A stretch of DNA of 64,000 nt from Chromobacterium sp. ATCC 53434 (lineage in GTDB: Bacteria; Pseudomonadota; Gammaproteobacteria; Burkholderiales; Chromobacteriaceae). Below the pieces are notes generated by a model. It did not search any database and had not been told where the DNA came from. It worked only from the letters and a program-made list of their open reading frames with translations. A program made the position numbers and the translations under genes. The stretch is taken from positions 3,224,001 to 3,288,000 of the forward strand of contig NZ_CP025429.1 of assembly GCF_002848345.1 (NCBI RefSeq). The letters are read 5' to 3'. Shown here in pieces: positions 8,594 to 19,118 of this stretch; position 1 is the stretch's first letter; each line of letters begins with the position of its first letter.

Positions 8594-9196
8594 TCACACG
8601 CCGCGGCGCTCGTGCACCGCCTGCGCCAGCGTGCCCAGATCGACGTACTCCAGCTCGCCGCCGACCGGCATGCCGCGCGCGATGCGGGTCACCGCCAGGC
8701 CGCGGTCCTTGAACAGCTCGCCGAGCATGTGGGCGGTGACCTCGCCCTCGGCGGTGAAGTTGGTGGCGATCACCACTTCGCCCACCCGCCCGTCCAGCGC
8801 CCGCGTCAGCAGCTTGTCCAGATGCAGGTCCTTCGGGCCGATATTGTCCAGCGGCGAAATCCGCCCCATCAGCACGAAATACAGGCCGTCGAAACACTTG
8901 GCCTGCTCCAGCATCATCAAGTCGGCCGGCATCTCGACGATGCACAGCAGGTCCTGGCGACGCGCCTCGTCGGCGCAGATCGGACACAGCTCGGCCTCGC
9001 TGAAGGTGTTGCAGCGCTGGCAGTGGATCAGCTGGGTCAAGGCCTTGTCCAGCGCGCGCGCCAGCTTGTCCGCGCCCTTCTTGTCGCGTTGCAGCAGGTG
9101 GAAGGCCATGCGCTGGGCGGTTTTCGGCCCCACGCCGGGCAGCACCTTCAGCGAGGCGATCAATTGTTCAAGCGCGGGAGGGTTCTTCATCGACAC
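8594..9196 (-). CDS. recR: Recombination mediator protein RecR
   Basis: 200 residues, normal length. The N-terminal helix-hairpin-helix is [15 protein letters not shown] four-cysteine zinc site follows (CQRC and CPIC), then a Toprim domain ([23 protein letters not shown]) and a C-terminal Walker-like [10 protein letters not shown] segment. RecR with RecF/RecO loads RecA on SSB-coated gaps. GTG 9196 lies eight bases after an AGG; ATG 9190 is an alternative two codons in. It belongs to the dnaX-ybaB-recR neighbourhood common in proteobacteria, but here another gene and a terminator lie between ybaB and recR. Confidence 0.96.
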   Translation of the reverse strand: MSMKNPPALEQLIASLKVLPGVGPKTAQRMAFHLLQRDKKGADKLARALDKALTQLIHCQRCNTFSEAELCPICADEARRQDLLCIVEMPADLMMLEQAKCFDGLYFVLMGRISPLDNIGPKDLHLDKLLTRALDGRVGEVVIATNFTAEGEVTAHMLGELFKDRGLAVTRIARGMPVGGELEYVDLGTLAQAVHERRGV

Positions 9197-9222
9197 GGGA
9201 TCAACCTACACAGGACATCGTT

Positions 9223-9666
9223 TCAACGGTAGCGCCGGCGCAGCCGGCGATGGCGCCAGGCGAACACCAGCCGGAACAGCGGGCGGCACAAGGGCAGCAT
9301 CGCCCGCCAACGCGGCAGGAAGGCCACCCGGTCCACCACTTCGCAGCCGCCGGCAACGGCCGTCACGCGGCGGCGGTGCCACCAGACGCGCTGCCCCAGC
9401 ATGCGGGAGCGCTCGTCGAAGACGCCCGGCTCCAGACGCAGCAGCGTCAGGTCGTCGCACTCGACGGGCAGGCAGCCGAACAACAGCATCCAGCAGCGGC
9501 CCAGGCGCGTCGGTCCGTCCAGCCGCGCCGGCAGCTCGCCCGCCGGCAGCCGCATCCGCAGCCACGGGAAAAACTCGTCATTGATGCCGCGCCGGCTAAG
9601 CGCGTCGGCCCAGACCGTTTCCGGCGGGCACGGCAGACGGCTGCGAATGGTGAAGTGACCGAACAC
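9223..9666 (-). CDS. Small SRPBCC-like protein between ybaB and recR
   Basis: 147 residues, GTG start. The opening FTIRSRLPCPPETVW resembles the first strand-helix of SRPBCC (START/polyketide cyclase-like) ligand-binding domains. A Trp-rich middle (RVWWHRRRV) and a very basic C-terminus (FAWRHRRLRRRYR) follow. The gene starts after the ybaB terminator and lies 26 bp before recR, so it may be co-transcribed with recR. No catalytic residues or ligand are evident; the family call is tentative. Confidence 0.65.
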   Translation of the reverse strand: MFGHFTIRSRLPCPPETVWADALSRRGINDEFFPWLRMRLPAGELPARLDGPTRLGRCWMLLFGCLPVECDDLTLLRLEPGVFDERSRMLGQRVWWHRRRVTAVAGGCEVVDRVAFLPRWRAMLPLCRPLFRLVFAWRHRRLRRRYR

Positions 9667-9679
9667 GGCGGTTCCGACA

Positions 9680-9701
9680 AAAAAGGCCCGTCGCCGGGCC
9701 T
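9680..9701 (-). terminator. Terminator of the dnaX-ybaB transcript
   Basis: Minus strand: GGCCCG, loop GCGA, CGGGCC, followed by TTTTTTG. It lies between ybaB (ends 9706) and the SRPBCC-like gene. Confidence 0.75.
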
Positions 9702-9705
9702 GGGA

Positions 9706-10032
9706 TCAGAACGGGAGCTTCATCCCGGCCGGCAGATTCAGGCCGTTGGTGAAACCGGACATCCGCTCCTGGGTGGTGGCCTCGACCTTGCGCACCGCGT
9801 CGTTGAACGCGGCGGCGATCAGGTCTTCCAGCATTTCCTTGTCGTCCATCACGCTGTCGTCGATGGCGACGCGCTTGACGTCGTGCGAGCAGCTCATCGT
9901 GACCTTGACCATGCCGGCGCCGGACTGGCCCTCCACTTCCACCTGGGCCAGCTCGTCCTGGGCCTTCTTCATGTTTTCCTGCATTTGCTGGGCCTGCTTC
10001 ATCAGGCCGGCGATTCCTGCTTTACCGAACAT
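9706..10032 (-). CDS. ybaB: YbaB/EbfC nucleoid-associated protein
   Basis: 108 residues, the family length. It has the diagnostic [18 protein letters not shown] helix, the central [11 protein letters not shown] strand and the [14 protein letters not shown] helix. YbaB/EbfC proteins are small dimeric DNA-binding proteins encoded beside dnaX. The start is ATG 10032 with AGGAG upstream; it begins only 5 bp after dnaX stops, so the two are translated from one message. A longer in-frame ORF extending back over dnaX is an artefact of shared frame. Confidence 0.95.
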   Translation of the reverse strand: MFGKAGIAGLMKQAQQMQENMKKAQDELAQVEVEGQSGAGMVKVTMSCSHDVKRVAIDDSVMDDKEMLEDLIAAAFNDAVRKVEATTQERMSGFTNGLNLPAGMKLPF

Positions 10033-10037
10033 CGCGG

Positions 10038-11966
10038 TCACTCCTGTACGGGTTGAATGGTCTCGATGAGCAGCGTGGCGCCCAACTCGCGCACCATCTG
10101 CTGCACCACCGGATCGTTTTGCATGCATTCTCGGGCGACGGCCAGCTGCTCCTGACGCAGCCTGGCGTCGGTCATCGCCGGGGTTTCCATCCCCAGCTCC
10201 TCCACCGTCACCGTCAACTCCACCGGATGGCCGAAACGTTCGGCCAACGCGGCTTTCAATTTTTCCTGGTAATCGCGTCCGCTCATGTGGCGGAAGCTCT
10301 CCGGCACCGCCAACTCCAGCCGCTGCTGGCTCCAGCGCTTCAGCACCGCGTTGTGCGCCAGCATCCGCGCCGCGCCGAGCTTGACGCCCAGGTCGGCCAC
10401 CAGCCGCTGCCAGTCGCCGTCGAAGTCGTAGGCGATAAGCGCGGACGGCTCGTCCTCCAGCGGCGGCGGCTGCATATAGGCCGGCATCGCGTCGTCGTCG
10501 GACCACGGCGCGTCGACAACCTCGTCGTCATCGTCGCGCTCGCTCTCCTCGTCCTGAGCCGCCGGCGCGGGCCGGACCTGGACCGGCGCCGGCTGCGGCT
10601 CGGACCGAATCTCGGGCTGCGCCGCCGGAGCCGGCTCGACGGCGGCCGGCTTCGGCCTGGGCGCGGGCTCGGGTTCCGGCTCGACGGCCGGGACAGGCTC
10701 GGCCGCCGCGCGCGGCTTGCCGTTCAGACCGGCGGCCTGCAACGCGCGCGCCGCCGGCGACATGCCGCGCTGCGCCGGCACCGAGGCGCTGGCGACCGAC
10801 GCGGCGGATGCGGAAGCCGATGCCGGGCGCGACTGGGCCGGCGCGGCCGGACGCGTCGGCGCGGCGCTTTCCGCCGGCGCCCTGGCCGGATGGAAGGCCA
10901 GCATCCGCAACAGCGTCATATTGAAGCCGGCATGCTCGTCCGGCGCCAACGCCAGGTCCTTGCGGCCGTGGATGGCGATCTGGTAGTACAACTGCACATC
11001 TTGCGGCGCGATGGCGTCGGCCAGCGCGAAAATCGTCTCGCGCTCCGGCTCGTCGTCGGCCAGCGCCGTCGGCACCGTCTGCGCCAGCGCCAGTTGCTGC
11101 AGCAGCACCGCCAGCTCGGACAGCGCGGAATCGAAGCTGACGCCGCGCTCGGCCAGGCTGTCGGCCTCGGCCATCAGCGCCGCGCCGTCGGCGGCGGACA
11201 GCGCCTGCAGCAGCGTGAACAGATAGCGGCGGTCCACCGCGCCCAGCATCGCGCGCACGCCGTCTTCCCTGACCTCGCCGAGACCGTAGGCGATGGCCTG
11301 GTCCAGCAGCGACTGCGCGTCGCGCATCGAGCCGGACGCGGCGCGGCCCAGCAGCGCCAGCGCCGGGGCCTCGTACTGTATGCCCTCGACGTCCAGCATG
11401 TGGGCCAGATGGGTCGACACCTGCTGCGGCGTCATATTGCGCAAGGAGAACTGCAGGCAACGCGACAGCACCGTCACCGGCACCTTCTGCGGGTCGGTGG
11501 TGGCCAGAATGAATTTGACGTGGGCCGGCGGCTCCTCCAGCGTCTTCAACATCGCGTTGAACGCGCTTTTCGACAGCATGTGCACTTCGTCGATGATGTA
11601 GACCTTGAAGCGGCCCATCGTCGGCGCGTACTGGGCGTTCTCCAGCACCTCGCGGATATTGTCGATGCCGGTGTTGGACGCGGCGTCGATCTCCAGCAGG
11701 TCGACGAAGCGGCCGGTATCGATCTGGCGGCAGGCCTGGCATTCGCCGCAGGGCTCGGCCGTGGTGCCGGTCTCGCAGTTCAGGCTCTTGGCCAGGATGC
11801 GGGCAATGGTGGTCTTGCCGACGCCCCGGGTGCCGGTCAGCAGATAGGCGTGATGCAGCCGCGCCTCCTTGAGGGCGTTGCTGAGGGCGCGGACCACGTG
11901 CTCCTGGCCGACCAGGTCGGCGAAACGCTTGGGGCGCCACTTGCGGGCAAGGACTTGATAGCTCAT
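10038..11966 (-). CDS. dnaX: DNA polymerase III subunit tau (and gamma, if made)
   Basis: 642 residues. AAA+ clamp-loader domains come first: [19 protein letters not shown], Walker [10 protein letters not shown], a four-Cys zinc site (CGECQACRQ region), Walker [10 protein letters not shown], sensor 1 LATTDP and the arginine-finger SRC. Then follow a roughly 120-residue Ala/Pro/Glu-rich linker and the tau C-terminal domain that contacts DnaB and the polymerase alpha subunit. ATG 11966 is used although its ribosome site is poor; a TTG at 11987 is in frame without better support. I find no A-AAA-AAG slip site, so a gamma product made by E. coli-like frameshifting is not supported. Confidence 0.96.
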   Translation of the reverse strand: MSYQVLARKWRPKRFADLVGQEHVVRALSNALKEARLHHAYLLTGTRGVGKTTIARILAKSLNCETGTTAEPCGECQACRQIDTGRFVDLLEIDAASNTGIDNIREVLENAQYAPTMGRFKVYIIDEVHMLSKSAFNAMLKTLEEPPAHVKFILATTDPQKVPVTVLSRCLQFSLRNMTPQQVSTHLAHMLDVEGIQYEAPALALLGRAASGSMRDAQSLLDQAIAYGLGEVREDGVRAMLGAVDRRYLFTLLQALSAADGAALMAEADSLAERGVSFDSALSELAVLLQQLALAQTVPTALADDEPERETIFALADAIAPQDVQLYYQIAIHGRKDLALAPDEHAGFNMTLLRMLAFHPARAPAESAAPTRPAAPAQSRPASASASAASVASASVPAQRGMSPAARALQAAGLNGKPRAAAEPVPAVEPEPEPAPRPKPAAVEPAPAAQPEIRSEPQPAPVQVRPAPAAQDEESERDDDDEVVDAPWSDDDAMPAYMQPPPLEDEPSALIAYDFDGDWQRLVADLGVKLGAARMLAHNAVLKRWSQQRLELAVPESFRHMSGRDYQEKLKAALAERFGHPVELTVTVEELGMETPAMTDARLRQEQLAVARECMQNDPVVQQMVRELGATLLIETIQPVQE

Positions 11967-12060
11967 GGGGGCGGATTTTAATGGCAATTGCCGCGCAAGG
12001 CGACAGGTTTCACCGGCGCGGCCGCGGGGCGGCGCCGGTGTCGGGGACGGCCGCTGCCGC

Positions 12061-13104
12061 CTACAGCCCGGCCGAGGCCGGCTCCGGCCGCTGCGCCAGC
12101 GCCGCGTAGTAGCGCTGGCGCACCTGGCCGGCGATCTCCTGCACCGCCTTGGCGTACAGCGTGCTGCGGTTGTAGCGGGTGATCGCGTAGAAGTTGTTCA
12201 GGCCCAGCCAGTACTCGGTGACGCCGGGCGAGGTTTCCAGCGAAAACAGCACCGCCGGCACGTCGTCGGCCAGCGGCGCCTGCGGCGCCACGCCCATCTT
12301 GCGCAACTCGCCCACCGTGTAGTGCAGCTTGAATTTGTCGGCCAGCAGCTTGTCCACCTGGGCGCCCGGCGCCACGCTGGCCGGCGCGACGATGTCGTCG
12401 CCGTGCCGCCAGCCGTGCAGCTGGAAGTAGTTGGCGACGCTGCCTATCGCGTCGTGCGGATTGTTCCAGATGTCGCGGTGGCCGCTGCCGTCGAAGTCCA
12501 CCGCCCACTTGCGGTAGCTGGACGGCATGAACTGCGGCAGGCCCATCGCGCCGGCGTACGAGCCTCTCAGCGTCAACGGGTCCTTGCCCTCCTCCTTGGC
12601 CAGCAGCAGGAACTGGGTCAGCTCGCCGCGGAAGTAGTCGGCGCGGCGCGGGTAGTCGAAGCCTATCGTCGACAGCGAATCCACCAGCCGGAAGCTGCCG
12701 GTGTTGCGGCCGTAATGGGTCTCGACGCCGAGGATGGCGACGATCACCTCCGGCGCCACGCCGTATTGACGCTCGGCGCGGGCGAGCGCGTCGGCGTTGG
12801 TTTGCCAGAAGGCCGCGCCGTCGGCGATCAGCTTGTCGTTGACTGTGGACGCGCGGAACTGGTACCACGGCCGCGAGGTCGACGGCTTGTCCAGTATCCG
12901 GATGATGTTGGGCTTCAGTTCGACATTGGCGAACACCGCCTCCAGCTCGGGGCGGCTGAACTGGCCGCCGGCCACTTGCTCATCGATATAGCGCTGCACG
13001 TCGGGGCGGCCGAGAAAGGCCGCGTCGGCCAGCGCCGGCTGGGCGGCGAACGCCAGGGCCGCCAGGATGGCCGCGCCGGCCAGTTTCGGAATAGGGTTCA
13101 TCAT
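12061..13104 (-). CDS. mltB: Membrane-bound lytic murein transglycosylase B
   Basis: 347 residues with a cleavable signal peptide ending ALADA and no clear lipobox cysteine, so the protein may be soluble in the periplasm unlike E. coli MltB. The MltB domain shows the catalytic Glu near residue 128 in ILGVETHYGRNTGSF, then GAMGLPQFMPSSYRKWA and a GLNNFYAITRYNRST block. It cleaves the MurNAc-GlcNAc bond to give 1,6-anhydro-MurNAc. The gene lies 46 bp downstream of hrcA on the same strand. Confidence 0.93.
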   Translation of the reverse strand: MMNPIPKLAGAAILAALAFAAQPALADAAFLGRPDVQRYIDEQVAGGQFSRPELEAVFANVELKPNIIRILDKPSTSRPWYQFRASTVNDKLIADGAAFWQTNADALARAERQYGVAPEVIVAILGVETHYGRNTGSFRLVDSLSTIGFDYPRRADYFRGELTQFLLLAKEEGKDPLTLRGSYAGAMGLPQFMPSSYRKWAVDFDGSGHRDIWNNPHDAIGSVANYFQLHGWRHGDDIVAPASVAPGAQVDKLLADKFKLHYTVGELRKMGVAPQAPLADDVPAVLFSLETSPGVTEYWLGLNNFYAITRYNRSTLYAKAVQEIAGQVRQRYYAALAQRPEPASAGL

Positions 13105-13150
13105 TTTGCTCGTTCTCTTGTCGGAATGTCGGGATGGCGCGGGCGCGGAC

Positions 13151-14173
13151 TCAGTCGCGGAAGGACAGCGCGTTGCCGACCAGCCTCGCGGTGATGTCGA
13201 CGATGGGAATCACCCGCTCGTAGGCCATGCGGGTCGGGCCGACCACGCCCAGCGTGCCGACCACCTGGCCGTTGATGCAATAAGGGGCGGTCACCACCGA
13301 GCATTCGTCCAGCGTCACTACTCCAGACTCCTCGCCGATGAAAATGTTCACCCCCTGCGCCCCGCGCCCCTGCGCCAACAGCTTCAACAGCTCGGTCTTG
13401 CGCTCGAACACGCCGAACAGCTCCCTGAGCCGGGACAGGTCGTCGGACAGGTCGTGCACCTGGAACAGGCGCGAGCCGCCGCTGACCACCACGTCCTCGC
13501 TGCCCTGCTCCAGCGTCTGCTGGCCCAGTTTCACCGCCGCCGCCATCAGCTCGGCGATGTCGCCCTGCAACTGCCTCAGCTCGCTCTCCACCCGCAGCGC
13601 GACGGCGCTCAGCCCTTGCCCGGCGTAGTGCTGGTTGATGAAGTTGCCGGCCTCGACCAGCTCGGACGGCGTGTAATCGCGCTCGGTCAGCAGCAGGTGG
13701 TTCTGCACGTCGCCGTCCAAGGTCACCAAGATCATCAACACCCGCCGTTCGGACAGGCGCAGGAATTCGATCTGGCGGAAGGCGACGTCGCTGCGCTGCG
13801 GCGTCAGCACCACGCCGGCGAAACTGGTCAGTTCGGACAGCAGCGACGACGCCGCCTGCGCGATGCGCTGCGGGCTGCCCGGTTGCAGATTGGCCTCCAG
13901 CTCGTGGCGCGACAGCTCGTCCAGCGGCCGTATCGTCAGCAGCCTGTCGACGAACAGCCGATAGCCGCGCGCGGTCGGCACCCGGCCGGCCGAGGTGTGC
14001 GGCGAGGCGATCAGGCCCATGCCCTCCAGATCGGCCAGCACATTGCGGACCGATGCCGGCGACAGCTCGATGCCGGGCAGCAGCGACAGGGTCTTGGAAG
14101 CGACCGGCTGACCGTCGGCGATGTAGCGTTCGATCAGCGTCTTCAGCAGATGTTGGGCGCGTTCGTTCATCAT
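13151..14173 (-). CDS. hrcA: Heat-inducible transcription repressor HrcA
   Basis: 340 residues. It has an N-terminal winged helix (ERYIADGQPVASKTL, SPASVRNVLADLEGMG, SPHTSAGRVPTARGYR) and the GAF-like and dimerisation parts typical of HrcA (GVNIFIGEES, CSVVTAPY, GTLGVVGPTRM, VIPIVD). HrcA represses groE/dnaK operons through the CIRCE element. ATG 14173 follows GGGG; a second ATG is at 14170 and upstream GTG codons are possible. No CIRCE repeat and no chaperone gene are visible in this window, so its targets must be elsewhere. Confidence 0.95.
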   Translation of the reverse strand: MMNERAQHLLKTLIERYIADGQPVASKTLSLLPGIELSPASVRNVLADLEGMGLIASPHTSAGRVPTARGYRLFVDRLLTIRPLDELSRHELEANLQPGSPQRIAQAASSLLSELTSFAGVVLTPQRSDVAFRQIEFLRLSERRVLMILVTLDGDVQNHLLLTERDYTPSELVEAGNFINQHYAGQGLSAVALRVESELRQLQGDIAELMAAAVKLGQQTLEQGSEDVVVSGGSRLFQVHDLSDDLSRLRELFGVFERKTELLKLLAQGRGAQGVNIFIGEESGVVTLDECSVVTAPYCINGQVVGTLGVVGPTRMAYERVIPIVDITARLVGNALSFRD

Positions 14174-14260
14174 GACCCCATTGTACACATCCTTCACCGC
14201 TCCAAAAGGGGACGTGGCGGGGCTTTAGGACCATGGCACGAAAACCGCGGCCGCAAGCTG

Positions 14261-14289
14261 CTGTTCGCTCTCTGGTTTTCTGCGATAAT
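14261..14289 (+). promoter_or_regulatory. Possible recA promoter
   Basis: CTGTTC (14261-14266), 17 bases, GATAAT (14284-14289), about 40 bp before the recA start. The -10 is good and the -35 weak. I see no canonical CTGT-N8-ACAG LexA box overlapping it. Confidence 0.35.
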
Positions 14290-14328
14290 CGCCCCCATCA
14301 TTGGTCCGAACACCCCATTGGAGACAGC

Positions 14329-15381
14329 ATGGCTTCCGAAGACAAGAGCAAGGCGCTGGCCGCCGCCCTCTCCCAGATTGAAAAGCAATTTGGCAAGGGC
14401 TCCATCATGCGCATGAGCGACAACCAGATCAACGAAAACCTGCAGGTGGTCTCCACCGGCTCGCTGAGCCTGGACCTGGCGCTGGGCGTCGGCGGCCTGC
14501 CGCGCGGCCGCGTGGTCGAAATCTACGGCCCGGAGTCGTCCGGCAAGACCACCCTGTGTCTGCAAGCAGTGGCCGAGATGCAAAAATTGGGCGGCACCTG
14601 CGCCTACATCGACGCCGAAAACGCGCTGGACCCGCAATATGCGCAAAAGCTGGGCGTCAAAGTCGACGACCTGCTGATCTCCCAGCCGGACACCGGCGAG
14701 CAGGCGCTGGAAATCTGCGACATGCTGGTGCGCTCCAGCGGCGTCGATCTGATCGTGATCGACTCGGTCGCCGCGCTGGTGCCGAAGGCTGAAATCGAAG
14801 GCGAGATGGGCGACAGCCACGTCGGCCTGCAAGCCCGCCTGATGAGCCAGGCGCTGCGCAAGCTGACCGGCAACATCAAGCGCACCAACACCCTGGTGAT
14901 CTTCATCAACCAGATCCGCATGAAGATCGGCGTGATGTTCGGCAACCCGGAAACCACCACCGGCGGCAACGCGCTGAAGTTCTACGCCTCGGTGCGCCTG
15001 GACATCCGCCGCACCGGCGGCATCAAGAAGGGCGAGGAAGTGATCGGCAACGACACCCGCGTCAAAGTGGTGAAGAACAAGGTTTCCCCGCCGTTCCGCC
15101 AGGCCGATTTCGAAATCCTGTACGGCGAGGGCATCTCCCGCCAGGGCGAAATCATCGAGCTGGGCGTCAAGCACGGCTTCATCGACAAGTCCGGCGCCTG
15201 GTACGCGTACAACGGCCAGAAGATCGGCCAGGGCAAGGACAACACCCGCGAGTGGCTGAAGGCCAATCCGGCGATCGCCGCCGAGATCGAGCGCAAGATC
15301 CGCGAAGCGGTCGGCGTCAAGATCGAGATCAACGAAAGCCAGGGCGACGAAGAGTTCGCCGACGACGCCCTCGACGCCTGA
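14329..15381 (+). CDS. recA: Recombinase A
   Basis: 350 residues. Landmarks are [15 protein letters not shown], Walker [10 protein letters not shown], the catalytic Glu in EMQKLGG, Walker [13 protein letters not shown], loop L1 around [17 protein letters not shown], loop L2 [19 protein letters not shown], and an acidic C-terminal tail ([10 protein letters not shown]). RecA forms the nucleoprotein filament for homologous recombination and triggers LexA cleavage. GGAGA lies seven bases upstream of ATG 14329. Its TGA overlaps the recX ATG (ATGA), so recX is translationally coupled. Confidence 0.98.
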   Translation: MASEDKSKALAAALSQIEKQFGKGSIMRMSDNQINENLQVVSTGSLSLDLALGVGGLPRGRVVEIYGPESSGKTTLCLQAVAEMQKLGGTCAYIDAENALDPQYAQKLGVKVDDLLISQPDTGEQALEICDMLVRSSGVDLIVIDSVAALVPKAEIEGEMGDSHVGLQARLMSQALRKLTGNIKRTNTLVIFINQIRMKIGVMFGNPETTTGGNALKFYASVRLDIRRTGGIKKGEEVIGNDTRVKVVKNKVSPPFRQADFEILYGEGISRQGEIIELGVKHGFIDKSGAWYAYNGQKIGQGKDNTREWLKANPAIAAEIERKIREAVGVKIEINESQGDEEFADDALDA

Positions 15382-15839
15382 TGGCGGCGACAGGCAAAAG
15401 CCTGAAGGCGCGGGCCGCCGAACTGTTGTCCCGCCGGGAATACACCCGGCGGGAACTGGTTCGGCGGCTCGCGCCTTTTGCCGACAGCGAGGACGAGCTG
15501 AACGCGGCGCTGGACGAGCTGGCCGCCGCCGACTGGCAGTCCGACGAACGCTTCGCCCACCAGTTCGCGGCCAGCAAGGGCGCCAAGTTCGGCAGCCGGC
15601 GCCTGGCGCAGGAAATGCGCCAGCGCGGCGTCGCCGACGACTCGATACGCGAGGCGCTGTCCGGCCAGGACGACCTGGCCAGCGCGAGAGAGCAATGGCG
15701 CAAGAAGTTCGGCCGCCTGCCGGCAGACGCGGCGGAGAAGGCCAAGCAATACCGTTTCCTGGCGCAGCGCGGCTTTCCGGCCGACGTGATCCGCCGGGTG
15801 CTCGCCGGCGGCGCGGACGACGACTTCTACGAGGACTGA
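15381..15839 (+). CDS. recX: Regulatory protein RecX
   Basis: 152 residues. It is made of tandem three-helix RecX repeats: [19 protein letters not shown], then [31 protein letters not shown] and a final [16 protein letters not shown]. RecX binds RecA filaments and limits their extension and activity. ATG 15381 overlaps the recA stop codon. The longer upstream extension in this frame runs inside recA and is discarded. Confidence 0.95.
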   Translation: MAATGKSLKARAAELLSRREYTRRELVRRLAPFADSEDELNAALDELAAADWQSDERFAHQFAASKGAKFGSRRLAQEMRQRGVADDSIREALSGQDDLASAREQWRKKFGRLPADAAEKAKQYRFLAQRGFPADVIRRVLAGGADDDFYED

Positions 15840-15842
15840 GCC

Positions 15843-16301
15843 ATGGCAACGCGCAGCATCGCCACCGAGATCGACATCGCCGTCAGCCCGGAGCGGGTGT
15901 GGCAGGTGCTGATCGACTGGCGGCGCTACCCGGAGTGGAATCCGTTCATCGTCGGCCTGCACGGCCGTCACGAGACCGGCGCCAGCCTGGTGGCCACCGT
16001 CCATCCGCCGGGCGGCCGCCACCAGACCTTCCGGCCGCGGCTGATCGAGTTCGCCGCCGGCAGCCTGCTGGCCTGGCGCCGAAAATGGCTGGTGCCCGGC
16101 CTGCTCGACGGCGAGCGCCGCTTCCGGCTGGAAGCGCTGGACGACGGCGGCACCCGGCTGCATCACCGCGAGGATTTCTCCGGCCTCCTGCTGCCGCTGA
16201 TAGGCGACGGGCCGCTGGAACGCGCTCGCCTAGGCTTGCTGCAAATGAACCAGGCGCTGAAGCGGCGCTGCGAAGCGCTTGCCAGCCAGGCCCCGGCTTG
16301 A
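15843..16301 (+). CDS. SRPBCC domain-containing protein
   Basis: 152 residues starting three bases after the recX stop, so probably in the recA-recX transcript. The opening IDIAVSPERVWQVLIDWRRYPEWNPF is the classic SRPBCC/polyketide cyclase-like signature, followed by strands with TFRPRLIEFAAGSLLAWRRKW and RLHHREDFSG and a long C-terminal helix. Such domains form hydrophobic cavities for lipids or small ligands. Ligand and role are unknown, and a link to recombination is only positional. Confidence 0.85.
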   Translation: MATRSIATEIDIAVSPERVWQVLIDWRRYPEWNPFIVGLHGRHETGASLVATVHPPGGRHQTFRPRLIEFAAGSLLAWRRKWLVPGLLDGERRFRLEALDDGGTRLHHREDFSGLLLPLIGDGPLERARLGLLQMNQALKRRCEALASQAPA

Positions 16302-16364
16302 CACAATCAATGGATTCGTCCCGGCACGGCGCCCGGACCAGATTTTGAAAATTGACCGAAAATC

Positions 16365-18998
16365 ATGAAAACCTCTGAAATTCGCAAGAAATTCCTGGAT
16401 TTCTTCGCCTCCAAAGGCCACCAGGTAGTTCCCTCCAGCAGCCTGATCCCCGGCAACGACCCGACGCTGATGTTCACCGTCGCCGGCATGGTGCAGTTCA
16501 AGGATGTATTCCTCGGCTTCGAGAAACGCGACTACAGCCGCGCCACCACCAGCCAGAAATGCCTGCGCGCCGGCGGCAAGCACAACGACCTGGAAAACGT
16601 CGGCTACACCGCGCGCCACCACACCTTCTTCGAAATGCTGGGCAACTTCAGCTTCGGCGACTACTTCAAGCGCGACGCCATCACCTTCGCCTGGGAATTC
16701 CTGACCGGCGAGCAATGGCTGGCGCTGCCGAAGGACAAGCTGATGGTGACGGTGTACGCCACCGACGACGAAGCCTACGACATCTGGCACAAGACCGTCG
16801 GCGTGCCGGCAGACAAGATCGTCCGCATCGGCGACAACAAGGGCGCGCCGTACGCGTCCGACAACTTCTGGACCATGGGCGACACCGGCCCCTGCGGCCC
16901 GTGCACCGAGATCTTCTTCGACCACGGTCCATCGGTCGCCGGCGGCCCTCCGGGCAGCCCGGACGAGGACGGCGACCGCTTCATGGAGATCTGGAACAAC
17001 GTCTTCATGCAGTTCAACCGCGACGACGCCGGCACGCTGCATCCGCTGCCGAAGCCGTCGGTCGACACCGGCATGGGCCTGGAGCGCCTGTCCACCGTGC
17101 TGCAGCACGTCAAGTCCAACTACGAGACCGACGCGCTGGCCTGTCTGGTGCGCGCAGCCGCCCGCGAAACCGGCGTCGAATACAGCCAGGACGTGCCGTC
17201 GCTGAAAGTGATCGCCGACCACATCCGCGCCTGCTCCTTCATGGTCGCCGACGGCATCCTGCCGTCCAACGAGGGCCGCGGCTACGTGCTGCGCCGCATC
17301 GCCCGCCGCGCGATCCGCCACGGCTACAAGCTGGGCCAGAAGGGCCTGTTCTTCCACAAGATCGTCGCCGACCTGGTCGCCGAGATGGGCGAAGCCTATC
17401 CGGACTTGCGCGACAAGCAGGCGCATATCGAAGACGCGCTGCGCGCCGAGGAGATCAAGTTCGCCGAGACGCTGGAAATCGGCATGGGCCTGGTGGACTC
17501 CGCGCTGGACGGAGGCAAGACTGAGCTTGACGGCGACACCATCTTCAAGCTGTACGACACCTTCGGCTTCCCGGTGGACCTGACCGCCGACATCTGCCGC
17601 GAACGCGGCATCCACGCCGATCTGGAAGGCTTCGAGCGCGCGATGGAGGCCCAGCGCGAGCGCGGCCGCGCCGGCTCCAACTTCAAGATGAGCGGCAAGA
17701 TCGCCTACGACGGCGACGACACCCGCTTCCACGGCTACGACAACAGCAGCGTCGACGCCAAGGTCCTGGCGCTGTACAAGGGCACCGAGCCGGTCGACAG
17801 CCTGTCCGCCGGCGACGAAGGCATCGTGGTGCTCGACCACACCGCCTTCTACGCCGAAGGCGGCGGCCAGGTCGGCGACGTAGGCGAAATCTCGGCCGCC
17901 GGCGGCATCGCCGCGCTGTTCGACGTCGCCGACACCCAGAAAATCCAGGGCGCGGCCTTCGGCCACAAGGGCCGGCTCGCCCGCGGCGCGCTGAAGGTCG
18001 GCGACGCCGTCACCGCCACCATCGACCTGCACCAGCGGCTGGCCAGCGCCCGCAACCACTCGGCCACCCACTTGCTGCACGCGGCGCTGCGCCATGTGCT
18101 GGGCGGCCACGTGGTGCAGAAGGGCTCGCTGGTCAACCCCGAGCGCACCCGCTTCGACTTCGCCCACGGCGAGGCCGTCAGCGCCGCGCAGATCGCCGAG
18201 CTGGAACGCGTGGTCAACCACGTGATCGCCGCCAACTACGAGGTCAAGGCCGAGTTGATGGGCATGGAGGCCGCGCAGAAGTCCGGCGCGATGATGCTGT
18301 TCGGCGAGAAGTACGGCGACGAGGTCCGCGTGCTGACCATGGGCGATTTCTCCGCCGAGCTGTGCGGCGGCACCCACGTCAAGCGCACCGGCGACATCGG
18401 CCTGTTCAAGATCGTCGCCGAGAGCGGCGTCGCCGCCGGCGTGCGCCGGATCGAAGCGGTGACCGGCCAGGGCGCGCTGGCCCACATCCAGGCCCAGGAC
18501 GCGCTGATCAAGGAAGCCGCCGCCGCGCTGAAGGCGCAGAGCAGCGACGAGGTGATCGCCAAGATCGCCGCGCTGCAGGACGGCGCCAAGGCGCTGGAGA
18601 AGGAACTGGCCAAGCTGAAGGGCCAGCTGGCCGCCTCCGCCGGCGACAGCCTGGCCGACGCCGCCACCGTGGTCAATGGCGTCAAGGTGCTGGCGGCCGA
18701 GCTGCCGGGCGCCGACAACACCGCGCTGCGCGAAACGCTGGACAAGCTGAAGGACAAGCTGGGCTCCGCCGCCATCGTGCTGGCCGCCAGCGGCGACGGC
18801 AAGGTGGCGCTGGTCGCCGGCGTCACCGCCGACCTGACCGGCAAGATCAAGGCCGGCGAACTGGTCAACTTCGTCGCCCAGCAGGTGGGCGGCAAGGGCG
18901 GCGGCCGTCCGGACATGGCCCAGGCCGGCGGCACCCAGCCGGAAAACCTGGACGCCGCGCTGAAAGGCGTCCAAGCCTGGGTGGCGGCCAAGCTGTAA
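16365..18998 (+). CDS. alaS: Alanyl-tRNA synthetase
   Basis: 877 residues, full length. The class II aminoacylation core shows [22 protein letters not shown] (motif 1-2 region), [19 protein letters not shown] and GMGLERL (motif 3). The editing domain has the [12 protein letters not shown] and [13 protein letters not shown] zinc-coordinating motifs that clear Ser/Gly mischarging. The C-Ala/oligomerisation region ends in [15 protein letters not shown]. It is followed by a strong terminator. A 935-codon open frame on the opposite strand is a GC-skew shadow. Confidence 0.98.
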   Translation: MKTSEIRKKFLDFFASKGHQVVPSSSLIPGNDPTLMFTVAGMVQFKDVFLGFEKRDYSRATTSQKCLRAGGKHNDLENVGYTARHHTFFEMLGNFSFGDYFKRDAITFAWEFLTGEQWLALPKDKLMVTVYATDDEAYDIWHKTVGVPADKIVRIGDNKGAPYASDNFWTMGDTGPCGPCTEIFFDHGPSVAGGPPGSPDEDGDRFMEIWNNVFMQFNRDDAGTLHPLPKPSVDTGMGLERLSTVLQHVKSNYETDALACLVRAAARETGVEYSQDVPSLKVIADHIRACSFMVADGILPSNEGRGYVLRRIARRAIRHGYKLGQKGLFFHKIVADLVAEMGEAYPDLRDKQAHIEDALRAEEIKFAETLEIGMGLVDSALDGGKTELDGDTIFKLYDTFGFPVDLTADICRERGIHADLEGFERAMEAQRERGRAGSNFKMSGKIAYDGDDTRFHGYDNSSVDAKVLALYKGTEPVDSLSAGDEGIVVLDHTAFYAEGGGQVGDVGEISAAGGIAALFDVADTQKIQGAAFGHKGRLARGALKVGDAVTATIDLHQRLASARNHSATHLLHAALRHVLGGHVVQKGSLVNPERTRFDFAHGEAVSAAQIAELERVVNHVIAANYEVKAELMGMEAAQKSGAMMLFGEKYGDEVRVLTMGDFSAELCGGTHVKRTGDIGLFKIVAESGVAAGVRRIEAVTGQGALAHIQAQDALIKEAAAALKAQSSDEVIAKIAALQDGAKALEKELAKLKGQLAASAGDSLADAATVVNGVKVLAAELPGADNTALRETLDKLKDKLGSAAIVLAASGDGKVALVAGVTADLTGKIKAGELVNFVAQQVGGKGGGRPDMAQAGGTQPENLDAALKGVQAWVAAKL

Positions 18999-19014
18999 AC
19001 CTCGTCCGCTGACG

Positions 19015-19050
19015 CAAAACGGCCACATGATTGTCATGTGGCCGTTTTTA
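19015..19050 (+). terminator. Rho-independent terminator after alaS
   Basis: ACGGCCACATGA, loop TTG, TCATGTGGCCGT, then TTTTTA. Perfect 12-bp stem. Confidence 0.92.
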
Positions 19051-19118
19051 TTCTAAGTTATTATTGTGAGTATGGTTCTTATTTGTAATGTTCTCTATCA
19101 AGTATTTCGGAGGATGTC

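Noticed and set aside
10038..11966. Programmed -1 frameshift in dnaX to make gamma
   Set aside because: No A-AAA-AAG or similar slippery run with a following hairpin was found; the longest A-run on the coding strand is five and near the 3' end, outside the expected place.
14174..14328. CIRCE element or LexA box between hrcA and recA
   Set aside because: Neither TTAGCACTC-N9-GAGTGCTAA nor CTGT-N8-ACAG is present.
16230..19037. 935-codon open frame opposite alaS
   Set aside because: Antisense shadow of alaS with low-complexity composition and no ribosome site.
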